A stretch of 64,000 nucleotides of DNA from Kitasatospora papulosa (GCF_000717245.1 NZ_JNYQ01000001.1:248001-312000), one strand, 5' to 3'. Numbered from the stretch's first letter, positions 1 to 8,990 are shown. The notes: generated by a model not told the origin, from the sequence alone. Translations and numbers: made by a program.

Positions 1-2
1 GC

Positions 3-1367
3 GCCTTCTCCGACGCCGAGCGGCAGGCCGCCACCATCGGCCCCACCCTCACCATCACCACCGACCGTGAGGAGCTGACCCGCGCCGTGCTGTCCACCGA
101 GCCCGGCGGCCGGGGGCGCCTCGCGGTCCATGTCCCCGCTGCCGGAACGGACGGATCCGTACTGGAGATCGGCACCCGCCGAGCCACCCGCGAGGACCTG
201 GAGACCGTCGGCGCGTCGGGACGCGCCTCCATCGCGGACGTACCGGGCGGCTCCGTACTGCTGCAGCCCACCGCGCTGGGATCGGGGGGCATCGCCGTCG
301 TGGAGGTCTTCGTGGCCGACGCCGACGTCTCCCACGGCGTCGGCACGGCCTGGCTGGTGCTCGCCGGTGTCGGCATCGCGCTGATCGTCGGCTCGGTGGC
401 CGTGGCCGACCGGCTCGGCGTACGCATGGTGCAGCCCGCCCGGAGTCTGGCCGGCGCCGCCCAGGACCTGGGGGAGGGGCGGCTGGGCACCAGGGTCCCC
501 GAGGAGGGGCCCACCGAACTGCGCTCCGCCGCCGTCGCGTTCAACTCCATGGCCGACCAGGTGGTCCAGCTCCTCGCCAACGAGCGCGAGCTGGCCGCCG
601 ATCTCTCGCACCGGCTCCGCACCCCGCTGACCGTGCTCCGCCTCAACGCCGCCTCGCTGGGCGAGAGCCCCGCCGCGGAACAGACCAGGGCGGCGGTCGA
701 ACAGCTGGAGCACGAGGTCGACACGATCATCCGCACGGCGCGGGAGCAGCGCCCGCAGACCCAGGGCGGGCAGCCGGGCGCGGGGTGCGACGCGTCCGAG
801 GTCATCCGGGAGCGCATGGGGTTCTGGTCGGCGCTCGCCGAGGACGAGGGACGCACGGTGCGGCTGGCGGGAGTGGACCGCACGGTGCGGATCCCGGTGG
901 CCGGACCCGAACTCGCGGCGGCACTGGACGCCTTGCTCGGCAACGTCTTCCGGCACACCCCGGAGGGGACCGCCTTCGCCGTCGACGTCCACCACAGCGG
1001 TGACGCGGTACTGGTGCTCGTCTCGGACGCCGGCCCCGGCATACCCGATCCGGATTCCGCCCTCGCCCGCGGTGCCAGTGGACGGGACGGAGCGCGGGGC
1101 GGGGTGGGATCGACCGGTCTGGGGCTCGACATCGTCCGCCGGGTCGCCGAATCCACCGGTGGTGACCTGCGGATCGGGCGGTCCGTGCTCGGTGGCACGG
1201 AGGTGCGCATCTGGATAGGGCTCGACGGCGGACCGGCCGAGCGTGCGCGCCGCGGGCACCGGGTCGGGCGGCGAAGCGGAAGACGGGGCCCGCGAGGAGG
1301 GAGAGGGCGGAACGCGGAGCTCCGCGGCGCTCCGGGAGCCGGACCGGACCCACGGTCACGAAGCTGA
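3..1367 (+). CDS. Sensor histidine kinase, 5'-truncated by window edge
   Basis: The reading frame is open from base 3, so the true start lies outside the window. The visible part has extracytoplasmic sequence, one membrane segment (about bases 345-410), a HAMP linker, a HisKA helix with LAADLSHRLRTPL (phospho-acceptor His at 609-611), and a HATPase domain with an N box (NVFRHTPEGT), DAGPGIPD and GSTGLGLDIV. It should autophosphorylate and pass phosphate to a response regulator, probably encoded just upstream. The C-terminal tail of about 45 residues is rich in Arg and Gly and looks disordered. The signal sensed is unknown. The gene ends 161 bp before the secreted GH18 gene on the same strand, but nothing shows it controls that gene. 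Confidence 0.93.
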   Translation, partial: AFSDAERQAATIGPTLTITTDREELTRAVLSTEPGGRGRLAVHVPAAGTDGSVLEIGTRRATREDLETVGASGRASIADVPGGSVLLQPTALGSGGIAVVEVFVADADVSHGVGTAWLVLAGVGIALIVGSVAVADRLGVRMVQPARSLAGAAQDLGEGRLGTRVPEEGPTELRSAAVAFNSMADQVVQLLANERELAADLSHRLRTPLTVLRLNAASLGESPAAEQTRAAVEQLEHEVDTIIRTAREQRPQTQGGQPGAGCDASEVIRERMGFWSALAEDEGRTVRLAGVDRTVRIPVAGPELAAALDALLGNVFRHTPEGTAFAVDVHHSGDAVLVLVSDAGPGIPDPDSALARGASGRDGARGGVGSTGLGLDIVRRVAESTGGDLRIGRSVLGGTEVRIWIGLDGGPAERARRGHRVGRRSGRRGPRGGRGRNAELRGAPGAGPDPRSRS

Positions 1368-1528
1368 GGCCACGTCGCCTTTCGCCGGTCGGGCTTAACC
1401 CGTACCGATCTCCTCCTTAAGCAAACCCTAAGAACACCGGCCCGGTTCCCATGAGTGCCTTTTGCCCGGTTCGCGGCGGCTAGCGTGCAGACGCAATCAC
1501 CCCCCGGCAGCACGAAGGCAGGCACGCG

Positions 1529-2998
1529 ATGGGCACCAGCACGCACCGCCGTACGGCGAGTACCCGCACGAAGGCGGTCGGCGCGCTCGTCGCCGCAGCG
1601 GTCGTGGGCGGCACGGTCCTCGCACTCACCGGCACGGCGCAGGCGGCCGCCGTCGGCGCCACGTACACGAGGGCCAGCGGCTGGACCGGTGGCTACACCG
1701 GGCAGTACGTCGTCTCGAACGACACCGGGACCGTGCAGTCCGGGTGGACGCTCGAATTCGATCTGCCCGCCGGCACGAAGATCGACTCCCTCTGGAACGG
1801 CGAGCACACCGTCAGCGGCAACCACGTGACCGTGAAGCCCGCGAGCTGGAACAAGGACATCGCCCCGGGCGGATCCGTGACGGTCGGCTTCGTCGCCGCC
1901 TCCGGCGGGACCGCCGCCGATCCGCAGGGCTGCCTCATCAACGACGCCGCCTGTTCCGCGGACGGCGGCACGGCGCCCGAGCCGAGCGGACGCCCGACCG
2001 GGACCCCGACGGCCGCGCCGAGCCCCACACCCACGGACACCGCGACCGCCGAGCCGACGGAGACCACGCCCGCCGAGCCGTCCGGCCCGCCCGGCGGCAC
2101 CGCCGACGGCGCCGGATTCGCCCCGTACGTCGACACCTCCCTCCACCCCGCCTACGACCTGCTGGACACCGCGTCGAAGACGGGCGTCAAGGAGTTCAAC
2201 CTGGCGTTCATCACCTCGGGCGGCAGCTGCGCCCCCCTGTGGGGCGGGGTCACGGGGCTCGGCGACGACAAGGTGGCCGCCCAGATCGCCGCTCTGCGGG
2301 CCGAGGGCGGTGACGTGCGGGTCTCCTTCGGCGGAGCCGCGGGTGCCGAACTGGCACTGCACTGCTCCTCCGCGGCCGAACTCGCCACGGCGTACGGCAA
2401 GGTGATCGACGCCTACGGGCTGACCAAGGTCGACTTCGACATCGAAGGCGGGGCGCTGCCCGATTCCGCCGCCAACTCCCGCCGTTCGGCGGCCGTCGCG
2501 CAGCTCCAGAAGTCGCACCCCGGACTGGACGTGTCCTTCACGCTGCCCGTGATGCCGGAAGGGCTGACCCAGCCGGGCGTGGACCTGATCGCGGACGCGA
2601 AGAAGAACGGCGTGGCGATCGGCGCGGTCAACATCATGGCGATGGACTACGGGGCCTCGTACAGCGGGGACATGGGCGACTACGCCGCCCAGGCCGCCAC
2701 CGCCACGCAGGCGCAGCTCAAGGGTGTGCTCGGCCTCTCGGACGCGGCGGCCTGGAAGGCGGTCGCGGTGACCCCCATGATCGGCGTGAACGACGTGGCC
2801 ACCGAGATCTTCACCGTCGAGGACGCCACGCAGCTGGTGGCGTTCGCACGGGAGAAGGGAATCGGCAGGCTGGCGATGTGGTCGGGCACCAGGGACGTGC
2901 AGTGCGCAGGCGGCGCGAAGCCGACGGCGGACGCCACGTGCAGCTCGATCCTCCAGGAGCCGCTGGCCTTCACCAAGGCGTTCGGCGCCTTCCGGTAG
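1529..2998 (+). CDS. Secreted two-domain GH18 chitinase-like protein (CBM2 + GH18)
   Basis: The 489-residue product has a signal peptide (residues 1-40, ending TGTAQAAA) and a family 2 carbohydrate-binding module (about 41-144) with exposed-type Trp52, Trp73, Trp89 and Trp107. A Pro/Thr/Ser/Glu linker (about 145-195) leads to a GH18 barrel (196-489). The active-site strand reads TKVDFDIE (299-306). Family members usually have DxxDxDxE, so Thr299 replaces the first Asp while Asp302, Asp304 and the catalytic Glu306 are kept. It should cleave chitin or related beta-GlcNAc polymers outside the cell. The start ATG is preceded by a purine-rich stretch (GAAGGCAGG). I found no obvious DasR-type palindrome upstream. 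Confidence 0.9.
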   Translation: MGTSTHRRTASTRTKAVGALVAAAVVGGTVLALTGTAQAAAVGATYTRASGWTGGYTGQYVVSNDTGTVQSGWTLEFDLPAGTKIDSLWNGEHTVSGNHVTVKPASWNKDIAPGGSVTVGFVAASGGTAADPQGCLINDAACSADGGTAPEPSGRPTGTPTAAPSPTPTDTATAEPTETTPAEPSGPPGGTADGAGFAPYVDTSLHPAYDLLDTASKTGVKEFNLAFITSGGSCAPLWGGVTGLGDDKVAAQIAALRAEGGDVRVSFGGAAGAELALHCSSAAELATAYGKVIDAYGLTKVDFDIEGGALPDSAANSRRSAAVAQLQKSHPGLDVSFTLPVMPEGLTQPGVDLIADAKKNGVAIGAVNIMAMDYGASYSGDMGDYAAQAATATQAQLKGVLGLSDAAAWKAVAVTPMIGVNDVATEIFTVEDATQLVAFAREKGIGRLAMWSGTRDVQCAGGAKPTADATCSSILQEPLAFTKAFGAFR

Positions 2999-3466
2999 TC
3001 CGGCGCGATCCCGGACCACCCCCTCCGTGCGCCTCGGCGCACCCCTCGACCCACCTCCTCCCGCGCGCCTCGGCCGGCCCCCACACCCCCCACATCCGGC
3101 CGGGGCGCGCGCCCCTGCGCGTCCGCCCCCCTGGCGCTCGGAGGGGCGATCCCCGTACCGCCCGCCCGGGCTGTCCGGCGCGTCCGGCGTGTCCCCCTTC
3201 CGCGGGCTTGTCCGGAGGGAAGTGGAACCTCGCTGCCCCGTGGTGGAGTTCGGGGAAAGAACGCGGAAACCTCTCGTGACCCCCTGTGTGCCCTCACAGC
3301 ACCCTCGCCTCGTTCATCTTCCGGCGGGCATCCGCGAGTTGTTGAGGCCTTGGGCACCCTTCGGCGCGATGCGCGGGGATCGGCGCGACGCGATGGCCCT
3401 TTCCGGGCCGCAAGCGGTGGATTTTCGCCCCCGAACCCGTCTGACCTGCGGTGATCCGAACGGCAA

Positions 3467-3488
3467 CGCGCCCTGCATGCAGGGCGCG
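3467..3488. repeat. 22-bp perfect palindrome upstream of cebE
   Basis: Two 11-bp arms (CGCGCCCTGCA and its reverse complement) meet with no spacer. It is about 100 bp upstream of the putative -35 of cebE. With no loop bases it is a poor terminator hairpin and more like a dimeric protein-binding site. The protein that might bind it is unknown. Confidence 0.55.
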
Positions 3489-3612
3489 AGAGCAAGCGCA
3501 AGCCTTGGGTCGGACACGTTCCCGTGACTTGCAGGACACGCTCGGGCAACGGAAGCGTCTTCAACTCTTGACACCCACCCCCTTGAGGCAGCAACCTTCC
3601 GGCATCAGCGCA

Positions 3613-3626
3613 TGGGAGCGCTCCCA
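3613..3626. promoter_or_regulatory. CebR operator 1, upstream of cebE
   Basis: TGGGAGCGCTCCCA is a perfect 14-bp palindrome and matches the published Streptomyces CebR box. It lies about 40 bp downstream of the TTGACA at 3568, where bound repressor would block initiation of cebEFG. Two further copies lie before bglC and cebR. Confidence 0.93.
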
Positions 3627-3759
3627 TATCGAACGAGGTTTTTCGCTCGTACGGGGACGGCACCGCCCATGTCCTCTCCGTACCACCGGCACCCGCGGCA
3701 CCAGCGCGTATGCCGAGCAGATCGAACGCCAGTCCCACCCTGGAACAAGGAGTAGTGGA

Positions 3760-5082
3760 ATGCGCATCACCCGCACCGTCGCAGGTCGAAGCCGCAGAAC
3801 CGCCGTCGTGGCCACCACGGGCCTCACGGCCGCCGCCCTGATGCTGACCGGCTGCAGTGACTCGGGGTCGGACTCCGACGAGGCCGACGCGAACGGCAAC
3901 ATCACCCTGACCGTGGCCGACTTCGGACAGTTCGGCTACAAGGAGGCGGGGCTCTTCGAGAAGTACCACGAGCTCCACCCGAACATCACGGTCAAGGAAA
4001 ACGTCACGGCCGACGAGAAGGTCTACTACCCCAAGTTCCTCCAGCAGCTCAACACGGGCAGCGGTCTGGCCGATGTGCAGGGCATCGAGGTCGGCCGCGT
4101 GAAGGAGCTCGTCGACACCAAGGCGGACGCCTTCGCCGACCTCTCCAAGGTGGTCGACCCCGACCAGTGGGTGAACTGGAAGGCGCTGCAGGCGAGCACC
4201 GACGAGGGCAAGGTCATCGGTGCCGGTACCGACATCGGTCCCATGTCGATCTGTTACCGCCGTGACCTCTTCGAGCAGGCGGGGCTGCCCGCCGACCGCA
4301 CCGAGGTCGCCGCGAAGCTCGCCGGCGGCTGGGAGGACTACCTCGCGCTCGGTGAGGAGTTCAAGAAGAAGGCCCCCAAGGGCACCTTCTTCATGGACTC
4401 CGCCAGCGCCATGTACAACGGCGTGGTCAGCTCCGACTCGGAGCAGTACTACTCCAAGGACGGCGAGGCGATCTACAAGGAGAGCGCCGGCGTCAAGGCG
4501 GGCTGGAAGCTCGCCTCCGAGGCGGTCGACAAGAAGCTGACCCAGGGCCTGGCCCAGTTCAGCCCGCCGTGGCAGGCGGCCCTGCGCAAGGGCAGCATCG
4601 CCACCGTGGCCTGCCCCGCGTGGATGGCCGCGCAGATCTCCACGTACGCCGGTGACGACTTCAAGGGCAAGTGGGACATCGCCCGGACCCCGGGTGACAC
4701 CGCGGCCAACTGGGGCGGCTCCTTCCTCTCCGTGCCCGCCAAGGGCAAGCACGTCAAGGAGGCCGGTGAGCTCGTCAAGTGGCTGACCGCCCCCGAGCAG
4801 CAGGCAGCCGTCTTCAAGGCCGCCGGTCTCTTCCCGTCGAACAAGGGCGCCTACGAGCTCCCCGACGTGAAGACCGCCAAGCTGGAGTACTTCAACAACG
4901 CCCCCATCGGTGAGATCTACGCCGAAGAGGCGCAGGCGATCCCCGCGGCCGTGCTCGGCCCGAAGGACGGCGTCATCAAGGACACCATCTCCACCCAGAT
5001 CAACAACATGGAGCAGCGGGGCACCAAGCCGGACGACGCCTGGAAGGCGGCGACCGAGGCGATCGACAAGGTGATCGGCTGA
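3760..5082 (+). CDS. cebE: Cellobiose/cello-oligosaccharide ABC transporter, lipoprotein binding component
   Basis: This is a 440-residue family 1 extracellular solute-binding protein. It has an Arg-rich N-region, a hydrophobic stretch and a lipobox LTGC with Cys32 as the lipid anchor, then an acidic Ser/Asp spacer. The ATG at 3760 is chosen because AAGGAG lies 9 bp upstream and the signal peptide starts there; the frame runs further upstream only by chance. It should capture cellobiose or cellotriose and deliver it to CebF/CebG. The ATPase is not encoded here; in Streptomyces the shared MsiK serves this role. The CebR box at 3613 supports the assignment. Substrate is inferred from operon and operator. 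Confidence 0.9.
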   Translation: MRITRTVAGRSRRTAVVATTGLTAAALMLTGCSDSGSDSDEADANGNITLTVADFGQFGYKEAGLFEKYHELHPNITVKENVTADEKVYYPKFLQQLNTGSGLADVQGIEVGRVKELVDTKADAFADLSKVVDPDQWVNWKALQASTDEGKVIGAGTDIGPMSICYRRDLFEQAGLPADRTEVAAKLAGGWEDYLALGEEFKKKAPKGTFFMDSASAMYNGVVSSDSEQYYSKDGEAIYKESAGVKAGWKLASEAVDKKLTQGLAQFSPPWQAALRKGSIATVACPAWMAAQISTYAGDDFKGKWDIARTPGDTAANWGGSFLSVPAKGKHVKEAGELVKWLTAPEQQAAVFKAAGLFPSNKGAYELPDVKTAKLEYFNNAPIGEIYAEEAQAIPAAVLGPKDGVIKDTISTQINNMEQRGTKPDDAWKAATEAIDKVIG

Positions 5083-5087
5083 TCCTC

Positions 5088-5141
5088 ACCGGTGCGGGCG
5101 GCCGGGACGACATCCACGCGTCCCGGCCGGCCCGCACCGGT
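5088..5141 (+). terminator. Large hairpin between cebE and cebF
   Basis: A stem of about 22 bp with a single-base bulge (arms 5088-5109 and 5119-5141, loop 5110-5118) starts 6 bp after the cebE stop. No U-run follows. Such a hairpin would shield the cebE message or cause partial termination, giving more binding protein than permease. This role is inferred from its position. Confidence 0.75.
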
Positions 5142-5254
5142 GCCGGTTCTCCCACCGGCACCGCGCACCTTCTCCGACACCTCCGCCGGACCTGAAGACA
5201 GAGGTCCGGCCTGCCCCTGCGGTGTCGGCACACCCCAGGGAAGGACTCCCACCT

Positions 5255-6253
5255 GTGGCAACCACCACCCCCACCAGGGGCGCACACGGCTCCCGGCCCG
5301 GCCGTCGCGCCCCGAAGCCCATGACGCCGAGCCGCCAGGCATGGCGCAGCCGGCTGTGGCGCTTCGACGACAAGGCGTCGCCGTACGCCTACATCGCGCC
5401 CTTCTTCCTCGTCTTCGGGGCCTTCGGGCTCTACCCGCTCATCTACACCGGCTGGATCGCCCTCCACCGGGTGGAGATGACCAGCCTCGACCAGATGGAG
5501 TGGGTCGGCTGGGAGAACTTCAGCAACATCCTCCAGGACTCCGAGTTCTGGACCGCGGTCACCAACACCTTCGTCATCGGCGTCATCTCGACCGTCCCGC
5601 AGCTCATGATCGCGCTGGGCCTCGCCCATCTGCTGAACTACAAGCTGCGTGCCAGCACCTTCTGGCGCACCGTGATCCTCACGCCGTACGCCACCTCGGT
5701 GGCGTCCGCGGCCCTGGTCTTCGCCCTGGTGTTCCGGGCCGACGGGGGCCTGCTGAACTGGGTCCTCGGCTTCTTCGGCGCCGGTGAGACGAACTGGGCC
5801 AACGGGCACTGGTCGTCCAACATCGCCATCGCCGTCATCGTCATCTGGCGCTGGACGGGCTACAACACGCTGATCTACCTGGCCGCGATGCAGGCCGTCC
5901 CGTCCGACCTCTACGAGGCGGCATCGCTCGACGGGGCGTCGCGCTGGCAGCAGTTCCGCAACGTGACGATCCCCTCGCTGCGCCCGACGATCCTCTTCAC
6001 GATCGTCATCTCGACCATCGGATCGATGCAGCTCTTCGGTGAGCCCCTCCTGCTCGAGGGCGGCCAGATCGGAGCGCAGGGCGGCACGGAGCACCAGTAC
6101 GAGACGCTCAGCATCTACCTCTACAACTACGGCTGGAACCTCGGACACCTCGGTCCGGCCGCCGCGGTCGCCTGGGCCATGCTCGTGCTGCTGCTGCTCA
6201 TTGCCGCGATCAACTGGCTCGTCGGGCGCTTCATGCGCAAGACCGCGGCCTGA
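5255..6253 (+). CDS. cebF: Cello-oligosaccharide ABC transporter permease
   Basis: This is a 332-residue inner-membrane subunit of the binding-protein-dependent carbohydrate transporter class (MalF type). About six membrane segments follow a short basic N-terminus. The ATPase-docking EAA loop is visible as YEAASLDGAS with the downstream FRNVTIP. The GTG at 5255 is preferred over a GTG at 5222 because AAGGA lies about 9 bp before it. It is separated from cebE by the hairpin and from cebG by 15 bp, so the two permeases are co-transcribed and should form a heterodimer. Confidence 0.9.
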   Translation: MATTTPTRGAHGSRPGRRAPKPMTPSRQAWRSRLWRFDDKASPYAYIAPFFLVFGAFGLYPLIYTGWIALHRVEMTSLDQMEWVGWENFSNILQDSEFWTAVTNTFVIGVISTVPQLMIALGLAHLLNYKLRASTFWRTVILTPYATSVASAALVFALVFRADGGLLNWVLGFFGAGETNWANGHWSSNIAIAVIVIWRWTGYNTLIYLAAMQAVPSDLYEAASLDGASRWQQFRNVTIPSLRPTILFTIVISTIGSMQLFGEPLLLEGGQIGAQGGTEHQYETLSIYLYNYGWNLGHLGPAAAVAWAMLVLLLLIAAINWLVGRFMRKTAA

Positions 6254-6268
6254 CGGGGAGCGATATCC

Positions 6269-7192
6269 ATGACCACCACCAGCCCCATCACCGCTCCGGA
6301 CCACCGCCGCGTCTCCAAGGCCGCCGTCCAACAGGAGCCTCCGAGCCGCCGCCGCTTCAAGCCCGGAGCCGGCCGCCAGCACCACGCCGGCCCCTTCGCC
6401 TACTTCGCCCTCGTCGTCGTCGGCCTCGGTTCGCTCTTCCCGCTGTACTGGACGCTCGTCGCCGCGTCCCGCACCCAGGACGAGGTGCTGGACACCACGC
6501 CGCCCCTCATCCCCGGCGGCAACCTCTTCAACAACCTCGAGGCGGCCTGGGAGCAGGCCAACCTCGGCAAGGCCATCGTCAACACGGTCATCGTCTCCGC
6601 CAGCATCACCGCGGCGACCCTGTTCTTCTGCACCCTGGCCGGCTACGCCTTCGCCAAGATGCGCTTCAAGGGCCGCGGCGTGCTGATGACGGCGGTCATC
6701 GCCACCCTGACGATCCCCCCGCAACTCAGCGTCGTGCCGCTGTTCATGATGATGTCGGACATCGGCTGGGGCGGTCAGCTGGAGTCGGTGATCTTCCCGA
6801 CCCTGGTGAGCGCGTTCGGCGTGTTCTTCATGCGCCAGTACCTCCTTGAGGCGCTGCCGTACGAACTCATCGAGGCGGGCCGGATGGACGGGGCCAACAA
6901 CCTCCGCATCGTGTGGAGCATCGTGCTCCCGGTCGCCCGACCGGCGATGATGGTGCTCGGTATGCTTACGTTCGTCCAGGCATGGAACGACTTCTTCTGG
7001 CCGTACCTCGCGCTGAATCAGCAGAACCCCACGCTCCAGGTGGCCCTCGGCCAGCTGAGCGCGTCCTACGTGCCCGACCAGAGCATCGTCATGGCGGGCG
7101 CACTGATCAGCACCCTGCCCCTGCTCGTCGTCTTCGTGATCTTCGGCAAGCAGATCGTCGGGGGAATCATGTCCGGCGCCGTCAAGGGCTGA
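6269..7192 (+). CDS. cebG: Cello-oligosaccharide ABC transporter permease
   Basis: This is a 307-residue MalG-type permease with about six membrane segments. An N-terminal cytoplasmic stretch of about 45 residues precedes the first one. The EAA loop is seen as YELIEAGRMDGAN followed by RIVWSIVLPV. It partners CebF to form the membrane channel, energised by a shared ATPase outside the window. The start is 15 bp after cebF, with GGGGAG upstream. The 172-bp gap after it carries the second CebR box. Confidence 0.9.
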   Translation: MTTTSPITAPDHRRVSKAAVQQEPPSRRRFKPGAGRQHHAGPFAYFALVVVGLGSLFPLYWTLVAASRTQDEVLDTTPPLIPGGNLFNNLEAAWEQANLGKAIVNTVIVSASITAATLFFCTLAGYAFAKMRFKGRGVLMTAVIATLTIPPQLSVVPLFMMMSDIGWGGQLESVIFPTLVSAFGVFFMRQYLLEALPYELIEAGRMDGANNLRIVWSIVLPVARPAMMVLGMLTFVQAWNDFFWPYLALNQQNPTLQVALGQLSASYVPDQSIVMAGALISTLPLLVVFVIFGKQIVGGIMSGAVKG

Positions 7193-7349
7193 CCCCGGCC
7201 CGCCCTCCGGTCCGATCCCGGCCCCGCCGTTCCACCCCGGCTCTGCCGTCCTTCCCCGGTCCGGCCCACGCCGTTCCGTACGGCCTGCACCTGACCGCAG
7301 GCCGTACGGGGCCGGGGCCCCGCACTTCCTGTCCCTGTCCCTCCACCCA

Positions 7350-7363
7350 TGGGAGCGCTCCCG
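7350..7363. promoter_or_regulatory. CebR operator 2, before bglC
   Basis: TGGGAGCGCTCCCG matches the CebR palindrome at 13 of 14 positions. It ends one base before the bglC ATG and occupies the place where a ribosome-binding site is expected. Bound CebR could act as a roadblock to read-through from cebG or repress a separate bglC promoter. Confidence 0.88.
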
Positions 7364-7364
7364 C

Positions 7365-8822
7365 ATGACTGCCGTACGACCCGACATCACCCCGAAGCAG
7401 GCGCCCGAGGCGCAGTTCCCCACGGGCTTCATCTGGGGCGCGGCGACCGCCTCCTACCAGGTCGAGGGCGCCGCCGCCGAGGACGGCCGCACGCCGTCCA
7501 TCTGGGACACCTTCAGCCGGACGCCCGGCAAGGTCCGCAACGGCGACACCGGTGACATCGCCGCCGACCACTACCACCGCTACCGCGACGACGTCGCCCT
7601 CATGAAGCAGCTCGGGCTGAAGGCGTACCGGTTCTCCGTCTCCTGGTCCCGGGTCCAGCCCACCGGCCGCGGCCCGGCCGTGGAGCGCGGCCTGGACTTC
7701 TACCGCAAGCTCGTCGACGAGCTGCTCGACGCCGGCATCATGCCGGTCGCCACCCTCTACCACTGGGACCTGCCCCAGGAGCTCGAGGACGCCGGCGGCT
7801 GGCCCGAGCGCGTGACCGCCGACCGCTTCGCCGACTACGCCGCGATCGTCTCCGGCGCACTCGGTGACCGCGTCGGCATGTGGACCACCCTCAACGAGCC
7901 GTGGTGCTCGGCCTACCTCGGTTACGGCTCCGGCGTCCACGCCCCCGGACGCACCGAGCCCGCAGCGGCGCTGCAGGCGGCCCATCACCTCAACCTCGCC
8001 CATGGCCGGGCGATCGAGGTTCTGCGCGCCCAACTCCCCGCTGCTGCGCAGACCTCGGTCACCCTCAACCTCCACCAGGTCCGCCCGCTCACCGGCAGTG
8101 AGGCCGACGCGGACGCCGCCCGCCGCATCGACGCGGTCGGCAACCGCGTCTTCACCGGTCCGATGCTGCGGGGCGAGTACCCCGAGGACCTGATCACCGA
8201 CACCTCGCACCTGGTGGACTGGTCGAAGCTGGTCAAGGACGGCGACCTCGCCACCATCTCCCGTCCGGTCGACGCCCTCGGCATCAACTACTACACCCCG
8301 ACGCTGGTCTCCACCCCGACGCAGGGCGCCAGTTACGCGCGCAGCGACGCCCACGGTGCCAGCGACCACTCCCCGTGGCCCGGCTCCGAGCACGTCGCCT
8401 TCCACCTTCCCGAGGGGAAGGAGCGCACCGCGATGGACTGGTCGATCGACCCCGAGGGCCTCTACAACCTGCTCATGGACACCCACCGGGACCACCCCGG
8501 CCTGCCGCTCATGGTCACCGAGAACGGCGCGGCGTTCGACGACTACGTCTCGCCCGAGGGCAAGGTGGAGGACCCCGAGCGCGTCGCCTACCTGCACGGG
8601 CACCTCGACGCCGTGCAGCGGGCCATCGCCGACGGCGCCGACGTACGCGGCTACTTCCTCTGGTCCCTGATGGACAACTTCGAGTGGGCGTACGGCTATT
8701 CGAAGCGTTTCGGCGCCGTGTACGTCGACTACGCCTCGCAGCGCCGGATCCCCAAGACGAGTGCCCACTGGTACTCCGACGTGATCCGCCGCCACGCGCT
8801 TCCCCCGGTCGGCACCGTCTGA
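7365..8822 (+). CDS. bglC: Cytoplasmic GH1 beta-glucosidase
   Basis: This 485-residue family 1 glycoside hydrolase cleaves imported cellobiose and longer cello-oligosaccharides to glucose inside the cell. No signal peptide is present. The N-terminal FIWGAATASYQVEG signature, the acid/base in TTLNEPW (Glu178) and the nucleophile in VTENG (Glu386) are intact, and length is normal for GH1. It closes the cebEFG-bglC operon and has its own CebR box directly before the ATG. By hydrolysing the inducer, BglC also switches the operon back off. No good Shine-Dalgarno is visible because the operator occupies that site. Confidence 0.95.
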   Translation: MTAVRPDITPKQAPEAQFPTGFIWGAATASYQVEGAAAEDGRTPSIWDTFSRTPGKVRNGDTGDIAADHYHRYRDDVALMKQLGLKAYRFSVSWSRVQPTGRGPAVERGLDFYRKLVDELLDAGIMPVATLYHWDLPQELEDAGGWPERVTADRFADYAAIVSGALGDRVGMWTTLNEPWCSAYLGYGSGVHAPGRTEPAAALQAAHHLNLAHGRAIEVLRAQLPAAAQTSVTLNLHQVRPLTGSEADADAARRIDAVGNRVFTGPMLRGEYPEDLITDTSHLVDWSKLVKDGDLATISRPVDALGINYYTPTLVSTPTQGASYARSDAHGASDHSPWPGSEHVAFHLPEGKERTAMDWSIDPEGLYNLLMDTHRDHPGLPLMVTENGAAFDDYVSPEGKVEDPERVAYLHGHLDAVQRAIADGADVRGYFLWSLMDNFEWAYGYSKRFGAVYVDYASQRRIPKTSAHWYSDVIRRHALPPVGTV

Positions 8823-8860
8823 CCCAGGTCGGCACCGGCCGACCGGGACAGGACGGGACA

Positions 8861-8889
8861 GCGGGACCCGGCACTGCGCCGGGTCCCGC
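8861..8889 (+). terminator. Terminator after bglC
   Basis: A perfect 12-bp GC-rich stem (arms 8861-8872 and 8878-8889) with a 5-base loop is followed by TTTCCTG. It separates the cebEFG-bglC message from cebR. Confidence 0.85.
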
Positions 8890-8990
8890 TTTCCTGTGCC
8901 CGCGACCCCGGACCGACCCGGTGTACGTGCCGCCGCACCGCTCCGTCCCCAGGCCCGCCTTACGTGTTCGTCATCCGCACCCCGTAGGCT

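Larger units (their letters stand above)
2999..3759. other. 761-bp non-coding gap between the GH18 gene and cebE
   Basis: No convincing gene lies here; the short GC-rich frames have no recognisable content and extending cebE upstream is not justified. The gap holds a 22-bp perfect palindrome (3467-3488), a possible -35 element TTGACA (3568-3573) with only a weak -10 about 17-19 bp further on, and a perfect CebR operator (3613-3626). This places the cebE promoter about 150-190 bp ahead of the cebE start, so the mRNA probably has a leader of around 130-150 nt. Confidence 0.6.

Noticed and set aside
1368..1528. DasR-type operator before the GH18 gene
   Set aside because: No palindrome of the dre type was found in the 161-bp gap; only a weakly structured AT-richer stretch is present.
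3451..3759. Upstream extension of cebE to position 3451
   Set aside because: The extension would run through the CebR operator and promoter region and place about 100 residues before the signal peptide.
5000..7432. An 810-codon minus-strand frame across cebF and cebG
   Set aside because: Same artefact of high third-position GC; the plus strand has clear permease sequences and the minus frame has no recognisable domain.
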